This document shows, piece after piece, positions 48,770 to 58,799 of a DNA stretch of 64,000 nucleotides. The position numbers were made by a program, and so were the translations under genes. The notes beneath the pieces were generated by a model. That model was not told where the DNA came from and did no database searches. It saw only the letters and a list, made by a program, of their open reading frames with translations. Source of the DNA: Halichondria panicea (Eukaryota > Porifera > Demospongiae > Suberitida > Halichondriidae); NCBI RefSeq assembly GCF_963675165.1, contig NC_087377.1, positions 10,960,632 through 11,024,631 on the forward strand, in the 5' to 3' direction. How positions within the stretch are numbered: the first letter of the stretch is position 1; each line of letters starts with the position of its first letter.

Positions 48770-49385
48770 ATGGCTGGACAGCAAGAGGAATAACAATCAG
48801 ATGATGACTTTATGACTCCTATTCGAAGAAGGTATGTGGAGCACCATAATTATAAACACACTTATCAAATTTGATATAGGTGTTAAACCCACATACACTT
48901 GTCTGTTTTCTATTTTCCATATCTAGACATAGCTATATACGTGTGGCTGAAGGTGCTACAAGACCAGTTGATAGACTCCATGCTACAATTTCACGTGCCC
49001 ACCACTTTCTAAGTCAAGCGAGTGAGAGGAAGTGATCATGAGCAATCTAGTATTATGGAGGAAGTGAGCTCAAGATTTCCTCAGACAGCAATGTCTCATA
49101 AGAGATCAAAGAGAAAGAAATGCTGGAATGTCATTCCTGTCTGCTTACGAACCCACAGGGAAAGACGAGTTCCTACAAAAGGAAAACTGGCAAATTTATG
49201 CTTGTTAGGCTTGAGAAGCAAATGGTTTTGCAATGAAGATAAGCTGGCGATTGAGTTGCAATTCACTGCACAAGAAGAGAACTTCTTGATCGTTTGCCTA
49301 TATCCTCAGTTACGTGATGTACCATATATGAGCTATGCAAGGTCCAGGAAATTGTGTAATTGTCCCACTCATCATCAATGATCCA
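48770..49385 (+). pseudogene. G2E3/HECT-like protein N-terminal fragment, broken
   Basis: Segments: SDDDFMTPIRRR (about 48797-48831, donor gtatgtgg); HSYIRVAEGATRPVDRLHAT then ISRAHHFLSQASER (about 48928-49026); and, after a frame change near 49025, SDHEQ... VSSRFPQTAMSHKRSKRKKC, WNVIPVCLRTHRERRVPTKG, LCLLGLRSKWF, YPQLRDVPY (49030-49380). The order RPVDRL - KRKK - W..CL...RVPT - AGLG-like - YPQLRD recalls the N-terminal part of G2E3-like HECT proteins common in sponges and fishes. That identification is from memory and weak. No HECT domain follows. Confidence 0.4.
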
Positions 49386-49524
49386 AGCAAGAAAGCGAGA
49401 CTAGGACAACCCTTTATTCCTCAAACTTCTCTGTATAGAGTGTGACATAATAATAAAATGATAGTAAGTATGCATTGACAAACTCTAAACCATCTATACA
49501 GTATAAACAGTGCTGTCAGCACTC

Positions 49525-49645
49525 AGAGGAGGTACGACATCCGCGTGTCAAAGGAAACGTTTTAGATACACATTCCTTAGGTCAAAGTTCGGAATGTGTG
49601 TGTTAAAGACACGCGGATGACATGCGGATGACTCCTCTGGTCAGC
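49525..49645. mobile_element. Foldback, CAGAGGAGGTACGACATCC ends
   Basis: Cagaggaggtacgacatccg at 49525 pairs with cggatgactcctctg at 49645, with inner gcgtgtcaaag... / ...aaagacacgc and gaaacg... / cggaatgtgtgtg arms. Same end type as 27423-27534. Confidence 0.6.
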
Positions 49646-49794
49646 ACTCACTGATAATAATCCAGTAATATGTATCTTCATTCAGCTCAGATCACAGCAA
49701 GTAGATCAGGAGTGCATTCATGATCAGAACAATTTCTGTCACATCTATGATGTCAAATGATGTGGTTCTGCAGTCTAGTCTTCTCTGCATGGTC

Positions 49795-50395
49795 TAGCCT
49801 CGACTCCAGCCCCTTCAATAGCCTGGAATCGAGGCTATGCGATATGCATGGTCATGCAGAGTCTTCAACCTTGCAAGGCCGGGCGTGTAAAAGACCTTGA
49901 CATAATGTACACTGGCCTCCCATAGTGTTGTAGGAAGTCCATAGACTATCATGGTCTTTGCAGTTTGCATGCTCCAACTTAGCCTCGAGACCAGTAATCG
50001 GCCTGGATTCGAGGCTAGCTCCAACTAGACTAGTTAAGTTGGGGTGGGGCTCAATCCTTTGCAGGGGTCCAGCCAGGGATACAAAATCCCTGATCCAGCA
50101 CTACTTTGTGAGTTATCTGTAGAGTTTCAAATTTACATTGTATAATTATACACCATGTGTTTCGGTACTGTGGCGGAAAGAAAAGTTCGTTCAAATACGT
50201 CATTCTTATGTACATTGTAGAAACACATGCAAGTTGATGGTCAAATAGGTGATCGAGCGTCTCGAATAAAGAAAGAGGTGTAACGAGAAGTAGTGCTGGA
50301 CCCAACTGTTGAAGATCGCAAAGATTGACCCCAAGTTGCAACTAGTTGGAGCATGCAAAGACTTAGCCTCAATTCCAGGCCAGCAAAGACTATAC
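49795..50395. other. Gene-free stretch with several AGCCTCGA ends
   Basis: Palindromic or partial AGCCTCGA-type elements occur at about 49797-49838, 49980-50020 and 50364-50380. The interval between the last two may be one larger element. Short open frames here carry no domain. Confidence 0.45.
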
Positions 50396-52331
50396 CAACC
50401 CACAATATTGTCAGTGTGCATGCTTTTCCAATTAACCTACCCTTCCCCATTTTTTCACAAAATGTTTTTTGCACTTGTGTTATGTACCACTTCATGCATG
50501 TCATCATGAAATTCTGTTGAAACTATAATATTATAATTATATAGATCGTTAACATCAATGCACAACATATAAATGAGAAAACAAATAACTAAGCACTTAA
50601 AGTGAAAAAATCCACAGATTGAATTTTAACTAAACTCTCCTGTCCTCCGGCTACAACAAACTCTCCACTAGGAAGTACAGAGCATGTGCAGCTGTGTCGT
50701 GCAATAGGCAGGTCTCCCACTTTCACCCACCTCCTGGTGTCAGGCTGGTAGAGGTGGATCGATGAACTTGGGCTGTCTCTGTCGTCCTCTCCACCAACGG
50801 CTAATAGTGACCTCCCAATACTGAGAGGAGCTGACTTCATGAGTGGTACTTCCTGTAAGGTCTGCCAGAGAGTGGGTGTGTCCAGGTTGGAAGGGGCCTC
50901 TACAGTAAGTTCATTGAGGTCGACGTGGTGCAATGTCTTGGTTGCCCCAGTGTGATCGAACCCTCCCATTAGGTAGAGGGTGTTTCCTATGAGAGTCGAT
51001 TTCAGTTCTGATTGTGGGTTAGGTATAGTGACTGAGCAATGTACCATCTTCTTGATGCCACGTCCAACACCTACACGGAGGAGGAGGTACGTCCTTGATC
51101 ATCACACCCACCAGCTACAATGATGTGGTTGTTGAAGGAGACAGCTGTTGAGAAATGACGAGCAATGTTCATTGGTGGGTATGGGTGAGTCCATTCCCCT
51201 GACTCAAATACTGCAAGTTGATTGCTGCATGTGTTTGAATCACATCCTCCCACCAGCACTAGTCGATTAGTGAGTGATGTCATAGCGAACCACTTGGCAG
51301 TTTTGTCCATTGATCTTGCTCAAGCTTCATCACTGTAAACCTGTCATGGTAATTGTCTGCGTACCCTCCACCAACATACATCGTATCACCGATAACAACA
51401 CTCTGTACCGAGGTCATCTCAATTGGCATGTCTTTTCCTCTTCTCCAATTCAGAGTACGTGAGTAGAGGTCTCAACTCTCCGGGAGGGGGACCCTGAATA
51501 ATGAATGAGTGTAATATTAGGATAGTGTCTACTAACAAGCGAGTGTTACTTGTAGTAATAATTGCATGCATACTAAAATCACTTTCTTAAGAGGCGACGC
51601 CCACCAGCTTAATAGAATGTACAGTACGATTATATCGGATCAAAGCTTCTTGTATAGCTCTGCAATAATGTCTCACCTGTCTCTGCTGTTGAATGATGGC
51701 GTCTCTCCTGACCAGCTCAGCATCTTTGTGCTCAATCTGTTCCCTGTGTGCCTGTACAGGGGAACGTTGGTGAATTAAAACACAGACGTGAATATAATTA
51801 GTGGAAATTCTACAACAGAACGAGAACAAGAAACAATTTCGCTAGGGAGAGGTATTAGAGTTACAGCTAATAACATAGCATCCGTGGAGTGCATGCGTAC
51901 ACTACTGCGGGAATTACTACATGTACGCACTTTCTTGACTGGTTGAGTGTCCTTTGACTCCCTCTTTGTTGCCTCCACTGTGTCCCAGCTTCTTATCAGT
52001 GAAACATCTAAGGTAAACTTAATTGAAAATCGATACGTATAGTATTACAAACAAATTGTACGTGTATAACGTCATGCATAACGTGATTTTAGAGGCTATA
52101 GTTGGGCTTGGTAAATTATTAGCAACGCTAAAAACTCGCCCATGCATGCACTGTCTGTAGCATTGAACGTTTTAATTCCAGTTAGTGTTGTATTGGGTAC
52201 ACGTATATATAGCTAGAGTATACCAATGGCTATGCTGAGCGCTGCAGAATACCTACAGTCTCTTGAGTTACAGCGAGCTGCATGCTCTCTTGAATTTCTA
52301 CAAAAACAGTATATACGTATAATTATATATA

Positions 52332-52570
52332 TACCGTATAGCGCGAAATTTTCGATGGGCTTAATTTTCGTGGATTTTGTGGGTTAGCAATCCTACACAA
52401 AAATGAAGTCCACGAAAATTGTTCTTTAATTAGAATTATCTGCTATAACGTGCAAAGATTAAAGGCGTGGCTTCCGGTAAGCAGCCATTCCACGAACATT
52501 ATGCAACGAAATGCTTTTAGAGGCCATTCCACGAAATATAAATGCCTCGAAAATTTCGCGCTATACGTAT
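52332..52570. mobile_element. MITE, TACCGTATAGCGCGAAATTTTCG ends
   Basis: Taccgtatagcgcgaaattt (52332) pairs with aaatttcgcgctatacgta (to 52570). It also has inner tccacgaaaat / attttcgtgga arms. It is one of three ACCGTAT-type elements sitting where the kinase exon of copy F would be. Confidence 0.8.
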
Positions 52571-53281
52571 ATAATAATTATTGTACGTTATTATCATTAC
52601 TAATAATTTTGTGTAATAGGCTGCATTTAGTATGAGGAGAAAGAAAGCCTATGGTGTATAGAATGCATTTAGATTTTAGACAAAAGGCCTAATCAATGGT
52701 TTAAGTGTGTTTGTGGTATACAGTAGAACCTCGATTATCCTAACTCTGTGCATTTGAGGCCCGAGTCGTCTGTAAGTCGACTGTCAGTAAGCAGGCTCTT
52801 AACTCTAACTCTGTGCAGTCAGGCTCTCAATGCCCAAATGTAACACTACTACTATTTCCAACATACAGTTCAGTTTATATGCTATACATCAACATTTTTC
52901 AAAAAAATAATTATGAAAATGGTGATCGATGACGTCATGTAAGAGAAGTGCAAATACGGCTATGAAGATGCTAAGATCAGCTTCAAAAATAAGGCCAGAT
53001 GAAAATCTCATGCATGTCATATATTCTTAAGATACATAACATAGCCTACCTTTAGGGTAGTAAAGAAGCCAGCTAAAGGCAGTTTTGCACATAATAATAT
53101 TGACTTGTTACCAATTTAGAAAACATAATCATGACATAATCTATCTTTTGAGGGCCTAACAGCCTTATTTAAGTCAGCTGCTAATTGTATCAGTATAGTT
53201 CCAGCGCTATCATATAAGGCCATGCAAAGTCGATTTGTAGTTTCTCAGATAGCAAGCGGAATGGTGAAAGTGTATTAATCA
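52571..53281. other. Gene-free stretch
   Basis: No supported gene. The phrase cagtagaacctcgattatcc near 52721 and the region to about 52830 read like a decayed repeat (ctcttaactctaactctgtg / cctaactctgtgcatttgag). Confidence 0.35.
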
Positions 53282-53493
53282 TACCGTATAGCTCTAGAAA
53301 TTTCTGTGGCCCAAAAATTCTGCGAATTCTGTGAATGAATGAGTAAACACAGAAATATTATCCGCAAATGCTTATTAACCACACCTAATGTAACAGTTGA
53401 AAGTTCAATTCGCAGAAATATTATCCGCAGAAGGTTGGTCCTTTTACAGCTATTCGCAGAATTTTTGGGCCGCAGACATTTCTAGCTACGGTA
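53282..53493. mobile_element. MITE, TACCGTATAGCTCTAGAAATTTC ends
   Basis: Taccgtatagctctagaaat (53282) is imperfectly inverted at 53493 (catttctagctacggta). Inner arms share ggcccaaaaattctgcgaat / attcgcagaatttttgggcc almost perfectly. No coding sequence. Confidence 0.85.
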
Positions 53494-53795
53494 ATTATGA
53501 TTATTCATCATACAAAACACACTTTTTTTAGTCCCTCTAAATTGGGTCACATGATATTTTTTTTGAAAGCAGCTGTCAAATTCCAAGCGCGAGCTAGGGC
53601 AGAGAGAATTAGATGAATCTGTACCAACATACACATGCTTCTATAGTACACGCATTGTTCAATGTCATAATGGATATAGTAAAGAAATTTATCAAGATTT
53701 TACCTATGGGACCGTAGAAATCTAAGCTCCACTGAGAAGCTTTCAAGGAGTCTGTCTGGCAGTCACCTTCTTTAAAATAAAATATAAACTTGTAA

Positions 53796-54012
53796 TACCG
53801 TATAGCAGGTAATTTTTATGGGGTAAAAATTCATGATTTTCGTGGTCAAGCTTGACCTCCACGAAATTTTAACGTAGGCGTGGCTTACCGTAACGTATGA
53901 ATGCAGTAAAAGCAACGAGACTATAAACGAAATTTATACTCACGAAAATCACAGTTTTCCAGACAAACGAATTTTTTTACCCCACCCCACGAAAATTACC
54001 CGCTATACGGTA
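53796..54012. mobile_element. MITE, TACCGTATAGC-GGTAATTTT ends
   Basis: Taccgtatagcaggtaattt (53796) pairs with aaattacccgctatacggta (to 54012), with inner ggggtaaaaattc / gaatttttttacccc arms. Its right end lies just before the splice donor of the copy F Death exon, so it has replaced almost all of the original intron start. Confidence 0.85.
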
Positions 54013-54353
54013 CTGAACTAGTGCTTACCCTCTGACTTCACATCAGTAGGATTGCTTGCATCAGTAGACTGTAGATGATCTTTCTCGATGGTATTGGCTA
54101 TGTCACTGTGGCCCACGATAGGACTGGACAAAGCTCTGACAACATCTTTCCAGCTTCTCTCACCACCTTTCAGCCATTCTTTCAAACCCTCCCGATAGCA
54201 TTCCTTTGGATCGTCACGCCATTCTTTGCCAATGCTGTCGATTTTATCAGAGGGTATTTTAAGAACCAGCAAAAAGTTTCGCCACTTGATTCGAGCATCA
54301 AACGTGGCTACGTATAGTTTTCCTAGATCTGCTATTGTGAGATAGTCAGACAT

Positions 54354-54930
54354 CTTCTCTGTAGAGTGTGGAGTAAGATAAGCAATGAAGATACAAGTAA
54401 TTATGTATAAATATTTGGAGATCTATATGCAGAAAATAAAACAGTGCTGTCTGCACTTACTGATAATAATCCAGAGCTACAGTATCTTCACAGCTTGATA
54501 CCAGGCACGATACAGAAGTACAGGACAACAGCTAGATCAGCTTGCGCTTGTAATGCGAGACACTCTTTCTCTGCAGAAAAACAATAGCTGTCACGTGCAA
54601 TAACAAATAACATTGCTAAACCACGTGGCTGGTCTTCCAGAGCTAGAGAAACATTGTGCAGTCAGTTTTGAAGCTCCGAACGCTCGAGCCAAGTGGCAAA
54701 CTATTGTCTGTATTGGTGGAGGCTAAAGACATGTGTCCATGGACAGGGACTACTAAGAAACCTTCACCAAGAACAAGGTACCGTACTTATTCGACAATTT
54801 TACATTCAGAAAACAGCTAACAAGACACGCCCTCTTTCCTCTGCAGAATAAACAATAATTATCATCTCTCACGTGAAACAGAAAAGAAAAAATTGTGCAG
54901 TTAGTTTTGAAGCTCTGAGCATGCAAGTGG
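54354..54930 (+). pseudogene. P6: two degenerate partial plus-strand copies
   Basis: Phrases gtcagttttgaagctc...aaactattgtctgtattggtgg at about 54660-54720 and again at 54898-54955 are tandem relatives of each other and of 28440-28460. Each is followed by agacatg(t/g)gtccatggacaggg, the SLKTWVHGQ exon region. Frames are not maintained. Confidence 0.5.
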
Positions 54931-54935
54931 TCAAA

Positions 54936-55340
54936 CTATTTGTCTGTATTGGTGGAGGCTGAAGACATGGGTCCATGGACAGGGACTACTGAGGAACCTT
55001 CATCTCCCCCCCCCCCCGTTACCCTGACTGCACTGTTGCCTGGAAACACATCAGGAGTGACAGTATCCTCGACTCCCTTCACACTTTTACTAGGGCTCGG
55101 ACTCAGACCCATGGCAATCGGAGCTTGTACAAGTAACCATTGTTCTCCTTGACTTTGTTTCACAATTTTAGCTAAACTTGAATCTGTACTGGTAGTGGTC
55201 ATTTCAAATGGTGCGGGGAAGCTATGACTAGTGTCCAATTCAGTTTCTATTTTTACCAGAGTGGCAGAAAGGTCTTGCACAACCTCTTCTTCCTCTTCCT
55301 CAGGCACAGTTGGTACTTTTCTAGTTGGCTTTATGACCAC
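54936..55340 (-). CDS. Possible exon of unknown minus-strand protein
   Basis: An open minus-strand frame of 134 codons contains an acidic run (VPEEEEEEVVQDL), then LVKIETELDTSHSFPAPFEM, KQSQGEQWLLVQAPIAMGL, and TVTPDVFPGNSAVRVTGGGG. Composition looks protein-like, but I see no domain. Its 3' part overlaps the repeated P6 phrase (gtccatggacagg), so that end is unlikely to be coding. It could be one exon of an otherwise unseen gene or a chance frame. Low confidence. Confidence 0.25.
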   Translation of the reverse strand: MVIKPTRKVPTVPEEEEEEVVQDLSATLVKIETELDTSHSFPAPFEMTTTSTDSSLAKIVKQSQGEQWLLVQAPIAMGLSPSPSKSVKGVEDTVTPDVFPGNSAVRVTGGGGDEGSSVVPVHGPMSSASTNTDK

Positions 55341-55649
55341 TTGTACATGTACAGTACGTGTTAATTATGACTTGGGCCCTATTAAACTTGGCCTTGTGTA
55401 TGATATACAAGTAACATAAGTTTTTTATATGTTTCGTTTTGTAGTACATTGTGTATACCGCAGTTGATGTAATCACAGCGCCACTCTAATTATACGAAAT
55501 TCGAAATTGTTGACCATAATTATTATACCATCATATAAATTCATTTGTGTTATGTACATAGTCTCGCAAAAATAATTTTTCCCTGGCGTTGTATTTACAC
55601 CAATTACGGTAACACACACACACGCTTGTCGTGTCCACCCACTCACATA

Positions 55650-57598
55650 GGATCTCCACACGCTAACGGGCGATGGTGGTTTGCCCTCTGACATGACCTC
55701 TGAGGATGGTTCTACCCTCAACGCTATAGGCCACGCCCTCATCCAGATGCAGCAAAGTGGACAGACCACCCCCTGATCTCAGTTCCTCATCACTAGGAGC
55801 ACCTCTTCTGGTTCAGAGTCTGGCCAAAATGGTGAGTAATGGAGGCCAAATTTATCAGTGTGACGATTCATTTTTGAGGCAAATCCAAAAGTTATATATA
55901 GGCCTTGATAAGAGTATGCAAGTAGAACCATGAGTATTATTGCTAATGTTTGAGGTTTCTTGGAAGTGGTGTTGAAAAATTGTTCTATAAAAAAAGTAAT
56001 TTAATAGTCAGTTTTTACTATGTTGTTGTGTGTGTTCAGGTCCTCTGTGTGTGATGATCCCACCATCTAGTAGTGCTGAGATACTGCATGCAATGGGTCG
56101 ACCTATAGCACCCAAGATGAGCGGGATATCAACTATGGATTATCACACGGCCGACCCCATCGTTCAAATGCAGTTGTGAGTTCATGTGATTGCCTACCTC
56201 TGCATAACATGTATGAAAGTGTGTTAGGGAAAGCATCATTCTTGCTAGGTAACGTGTTACTAGAATATTTTGCTGTTGGTGAAAAACTTTTGCGAATCAG
56301 CCAAATCGGCAAATAAGTGCTGGGTAAATACACACGATCCTTGCCAGAACGCAGGTTTGGGTTTTGCGATTTTATTGTTTCAACTCTCACAAAATTCGCA
56401 TATGCTCACAAAACATTCTAGTAATACGGTAACTGTGAGGAGTGTTGTTATTATGGTGGTTGGTTTGCAGGTCTGGGGATATGGCTGCCAACAGGGAAGC
56501 TCAGAGGAAGGCTACATACAATGAAGGTGAATATTTTTCATACTGAAAGTTATAGTGTACAACAGATGACATGTACATACGTGGTCATAATGAAATAGAA
56601 GCGTTTCCCACAAAGTACAGTTACGAAACTTTAACATTAAAATCTGCCACTTAATAACATAATTATTTGTTGTGTGGAAGCCATGCTCTAAACGCAGTAG
56701 ATGTGAACACAGTATAATAATATTAATTATCAAGTATGCCTTGGATTTTATACTAGGTGTACGTGTGTGAGGTCAAGGTTCATTCATTTGCCAATTGGCT
56801 CAGCTTCATTGTACATGCCCTAAACACGATAATTACCAGTTGTAGTTGTTCTTCCCACGCCCAGTTGAGCGTCGGCGTCGGGACAGGATCAACGAGTTCA
56901 TCAAGGTACTGGCTCAGATAGTGCCTGCTTGTCAGAAGATAGACGCAACTACTGGTTCCATTGTCAGGGTGAGTGTGTGTGTGTCTGTTCATGTATGTAC
57001 TAAAGTACTATTGGAAAGCCATCGGAATATCTACTAACTTTAAAGACCTTAAATTTCCTAAATTATATTGCTCATTAGTGTAGAGCACAGTGTTATGTTA
57101 GTTACTAGTAGCATAGAATCCAGCAGAGTTCATTGTATATAACACATGTACATGTAGCTGCACATAAAATTAGTATGCTATTTTTTAGCATGTTTTTGTT
57201 ATCTCCACGTACATGTCTCACCTCACGTCATGTTTCCCTGACTGCAGTATGTGTACAGCAAGGGAACGGTACTGGACAAGACAGTGGACTACTTGAAAGA
57301 GCTCGTGTTTCAAAACAAACAACTCACAGCCAGTGCCAAAATCGCAGAGAAATCAACCAATGCTTTAGCAATGAATCAAAACCAGATCCAAGTCCTAGAG
57401 AAAGAGAACGCATTTCTTCGAGCACAGATTATCCAGTTTAGAATCGATGCAGCTGCCTCCTCTGGTCAGAAACAACCTAACCAGCAACTTCTAAACTCTC
57501 CTCTGGCCCAGAGTCTCCTCAACACAGTAGTGACCCACTCACCACGACCACTTCTGTCTCCCCTCCACAACAGTCCACACAACAAACTAACAATGTAG
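55650..57598 (+). CDS. USF-type bHLH-leucine zipper transcription factor (5' end uncertain)
   Basis: Well-supported exons are 56040-56175, 56471-56526, 56865-56968 and 57248-57598, joined in frame with good GT-AG sites. Two shorter exons precede them, ending at 55831. They encode an N-terminal tail (MIPPSSSAEILHAMG), a basic region (YNEVERRRRDRIN), helix 1 (EFIKVLAQIVPAC), a loop, helix 2 (SKGTVLDKTVDYLKEL) and a leucine zipper (LTASAKIAEKSTNALAMNQN, VLEKENAFLRAQI). The order and spacing match the USF family, E-box-binding nuclear factors acting as dimers. The usual His of the basic region (HNEVERRRR) is Tyr here. The upstream exon at about 55650-55785 (TGDGGLPSDMTSEDGSTLNA) meets an in-frame TGA, so either an extra splice acceptor near 55784 is used or that exon is not translated. 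The first coding exon was not found. Confidence 0.82.
56250..56432. mobile_element. MITE in intron of USF-like gene
   Basis: Aacgtgttactagaatattt (56251) and aaacattctagtaatacggt (to 56430) are inverted ends, the left end with one difference from the accgtattactagaa of 19894-20120. Inner phrases gaaaaact(t)ttgcgaat are also shared with that copy. Confidence 0.75.
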
Positions 57599-58190
57599 CA
57601 GCACAGCAACTACTACTATCCCTGGCACAGAACCTCACCAACAGTCCTCACTGGCACAAAACCAAACACCAAGTTCTATCTCATCCCTACAACAACTCGG
57701 TGGCATTGTCTCCAGCCTGGCACCTTTGCAACACAACCTATATGCACTTGTCAGCTTCGTCACAATTCTCTCCTCTCTTACAATCATCGCTGCCGACTGG
57801 AGCCTCTAATCCAAACACACCACTCTTAAGCTCACTCGTACAAACTCTATCCTCCATTGCGAGTACGACCACTTCTCTCCGTCCACTCCTGTTACCGAAA
57901 TCCTCCAACCTGTCACAAGCCAACAACAATGGTGGTGGTGGGTGGTGGTGATGGTGGTGGTCTCTCTGCCGTGGCTGCTGCTAGTCTGCTCAACACTCTG
58001 ATTCTAGCTCAGAATGTGCTCACAAGCAACTCAAGTGCTGGTAGCCCCGTGCAATGTCTATGGAAACGGTGGACCAATCCTCTCAACAGTAGTGTACAGT
58101 ATATTATAATTATGAACTGTTTATGCTGTTCTAGTTTTAACGTTTGTTTTTTAGTAATCTCTCCTTCACTTATACTATAGCTACATTGTC
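57599..58190 (+). other. Protein-like low-complexity stretch after the USF stop codon
   Basis: Beyond the stop at 57596-57598 a different frame reads TTTSVSPPQQSTQQTNNVAA, QQLLLSLAQNLTNS and, after more DNA, SSQFSPLLQSSLPTGASNPN, LLSSLVQTLSSIASTTTSLR. The Gln/Ser/Leu-rich composition resembles activation-domain sequence and continues the style of the coding exon before it. This may be coding sequence put out of frame by an indel or joined by an unseen splice, or a 3' untranslated region that is repetitive. A ggtggtggtggg run lies at 57930-57961. Confidence 0.35.
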
Positions 58191-58309
58191 AGTATTATTA
58201 TTTTTATACATGTTATTTGTGTCTTAATAATTGAGCTCTCAAAAAATGTTTATGTACATAGCTACGCCCATTAATAATAAGACCACGCCATTATAAGTGC
58301 AGCCTACCT

Positions 58310-58799
58310 CGATTCAGATCTCAACCTGGACTGCTTAGTACAGTTGCCAACCCTAAGACTTGGCATTGAGAGGAACCTCCTTCATCATGCAAGAACAAGG
58401 TACCATCAAGAACAATGCAGTGCGACTGTGTACCATTGAATGTACAGTACAAAGAATGGGAACCTAGCATGCTTACTAGTCTGCAGTATGTATACATGCA
58501 CTTGTATACAAGGTATGCTTCAATGTAGGCAGGTGTGTACAGGGAAACGTGTGTCAATTGAGATTACTAGCTCACAATATTCGTAATGACATTGTACAGT
58601 ACTTGTACCAGACCCTTCATCACACTACCAGTTTGAATGTGTCCATGTGTTGTTTATCCTGGCTACAGAACACTGACTCAGGACGATGGGGACTTTGACA
58701 AGTTAGATTGTTCAACCACATGATGCACAGAAAAAAGAATTTGTACATGCAGTCACTTTTGTGTCTGTATTTGGTGGAGGCTTTGTGTTGTGATCCACA
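58310..58799 (+). pseudogene. P7: partial plus-strand copy, interrupted by an element
   Basis: Shared phrases: aggaacctcc...caagaacaaggtacc (58370-58402), the intron phrase catgcttactagtctg (58468), exon start acactgactcaggacgatgg (58671), then ttggtggaggctttgtg (58770). The last corresponds to the Death-like exon of P4 (33530). That exon is cut at 58800 by the 3.27-kb element and resumes at 62069. Confidence 0.6.

Larger units (their letters stand above)
50589..54353 (-). pseudogene. Copy F: Death exon plus broken Kelch, kinase missing
   Basis: The Death exon (54353 to about 54030, MSDYLTIADLGKLYVATFDA) has an intact frame and a normal donor. The kinase exon is absent: 52020-54010 holds only foldback elements. 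The linker exon (52007-51931) and coil exon (51751-51677) remain. The Kelch exon (51493-50589) has three lesions: about 13 bases deleted near 51300 (WTK joined to TAKWFAM), GAG to TAG near 51073 in the VEVLDVAS phrase, and two extra bases near 51028 in QSLPNP. This copy is dead. Its Death exon could in principle be reused by a new transcript. Confidence 0.88.
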
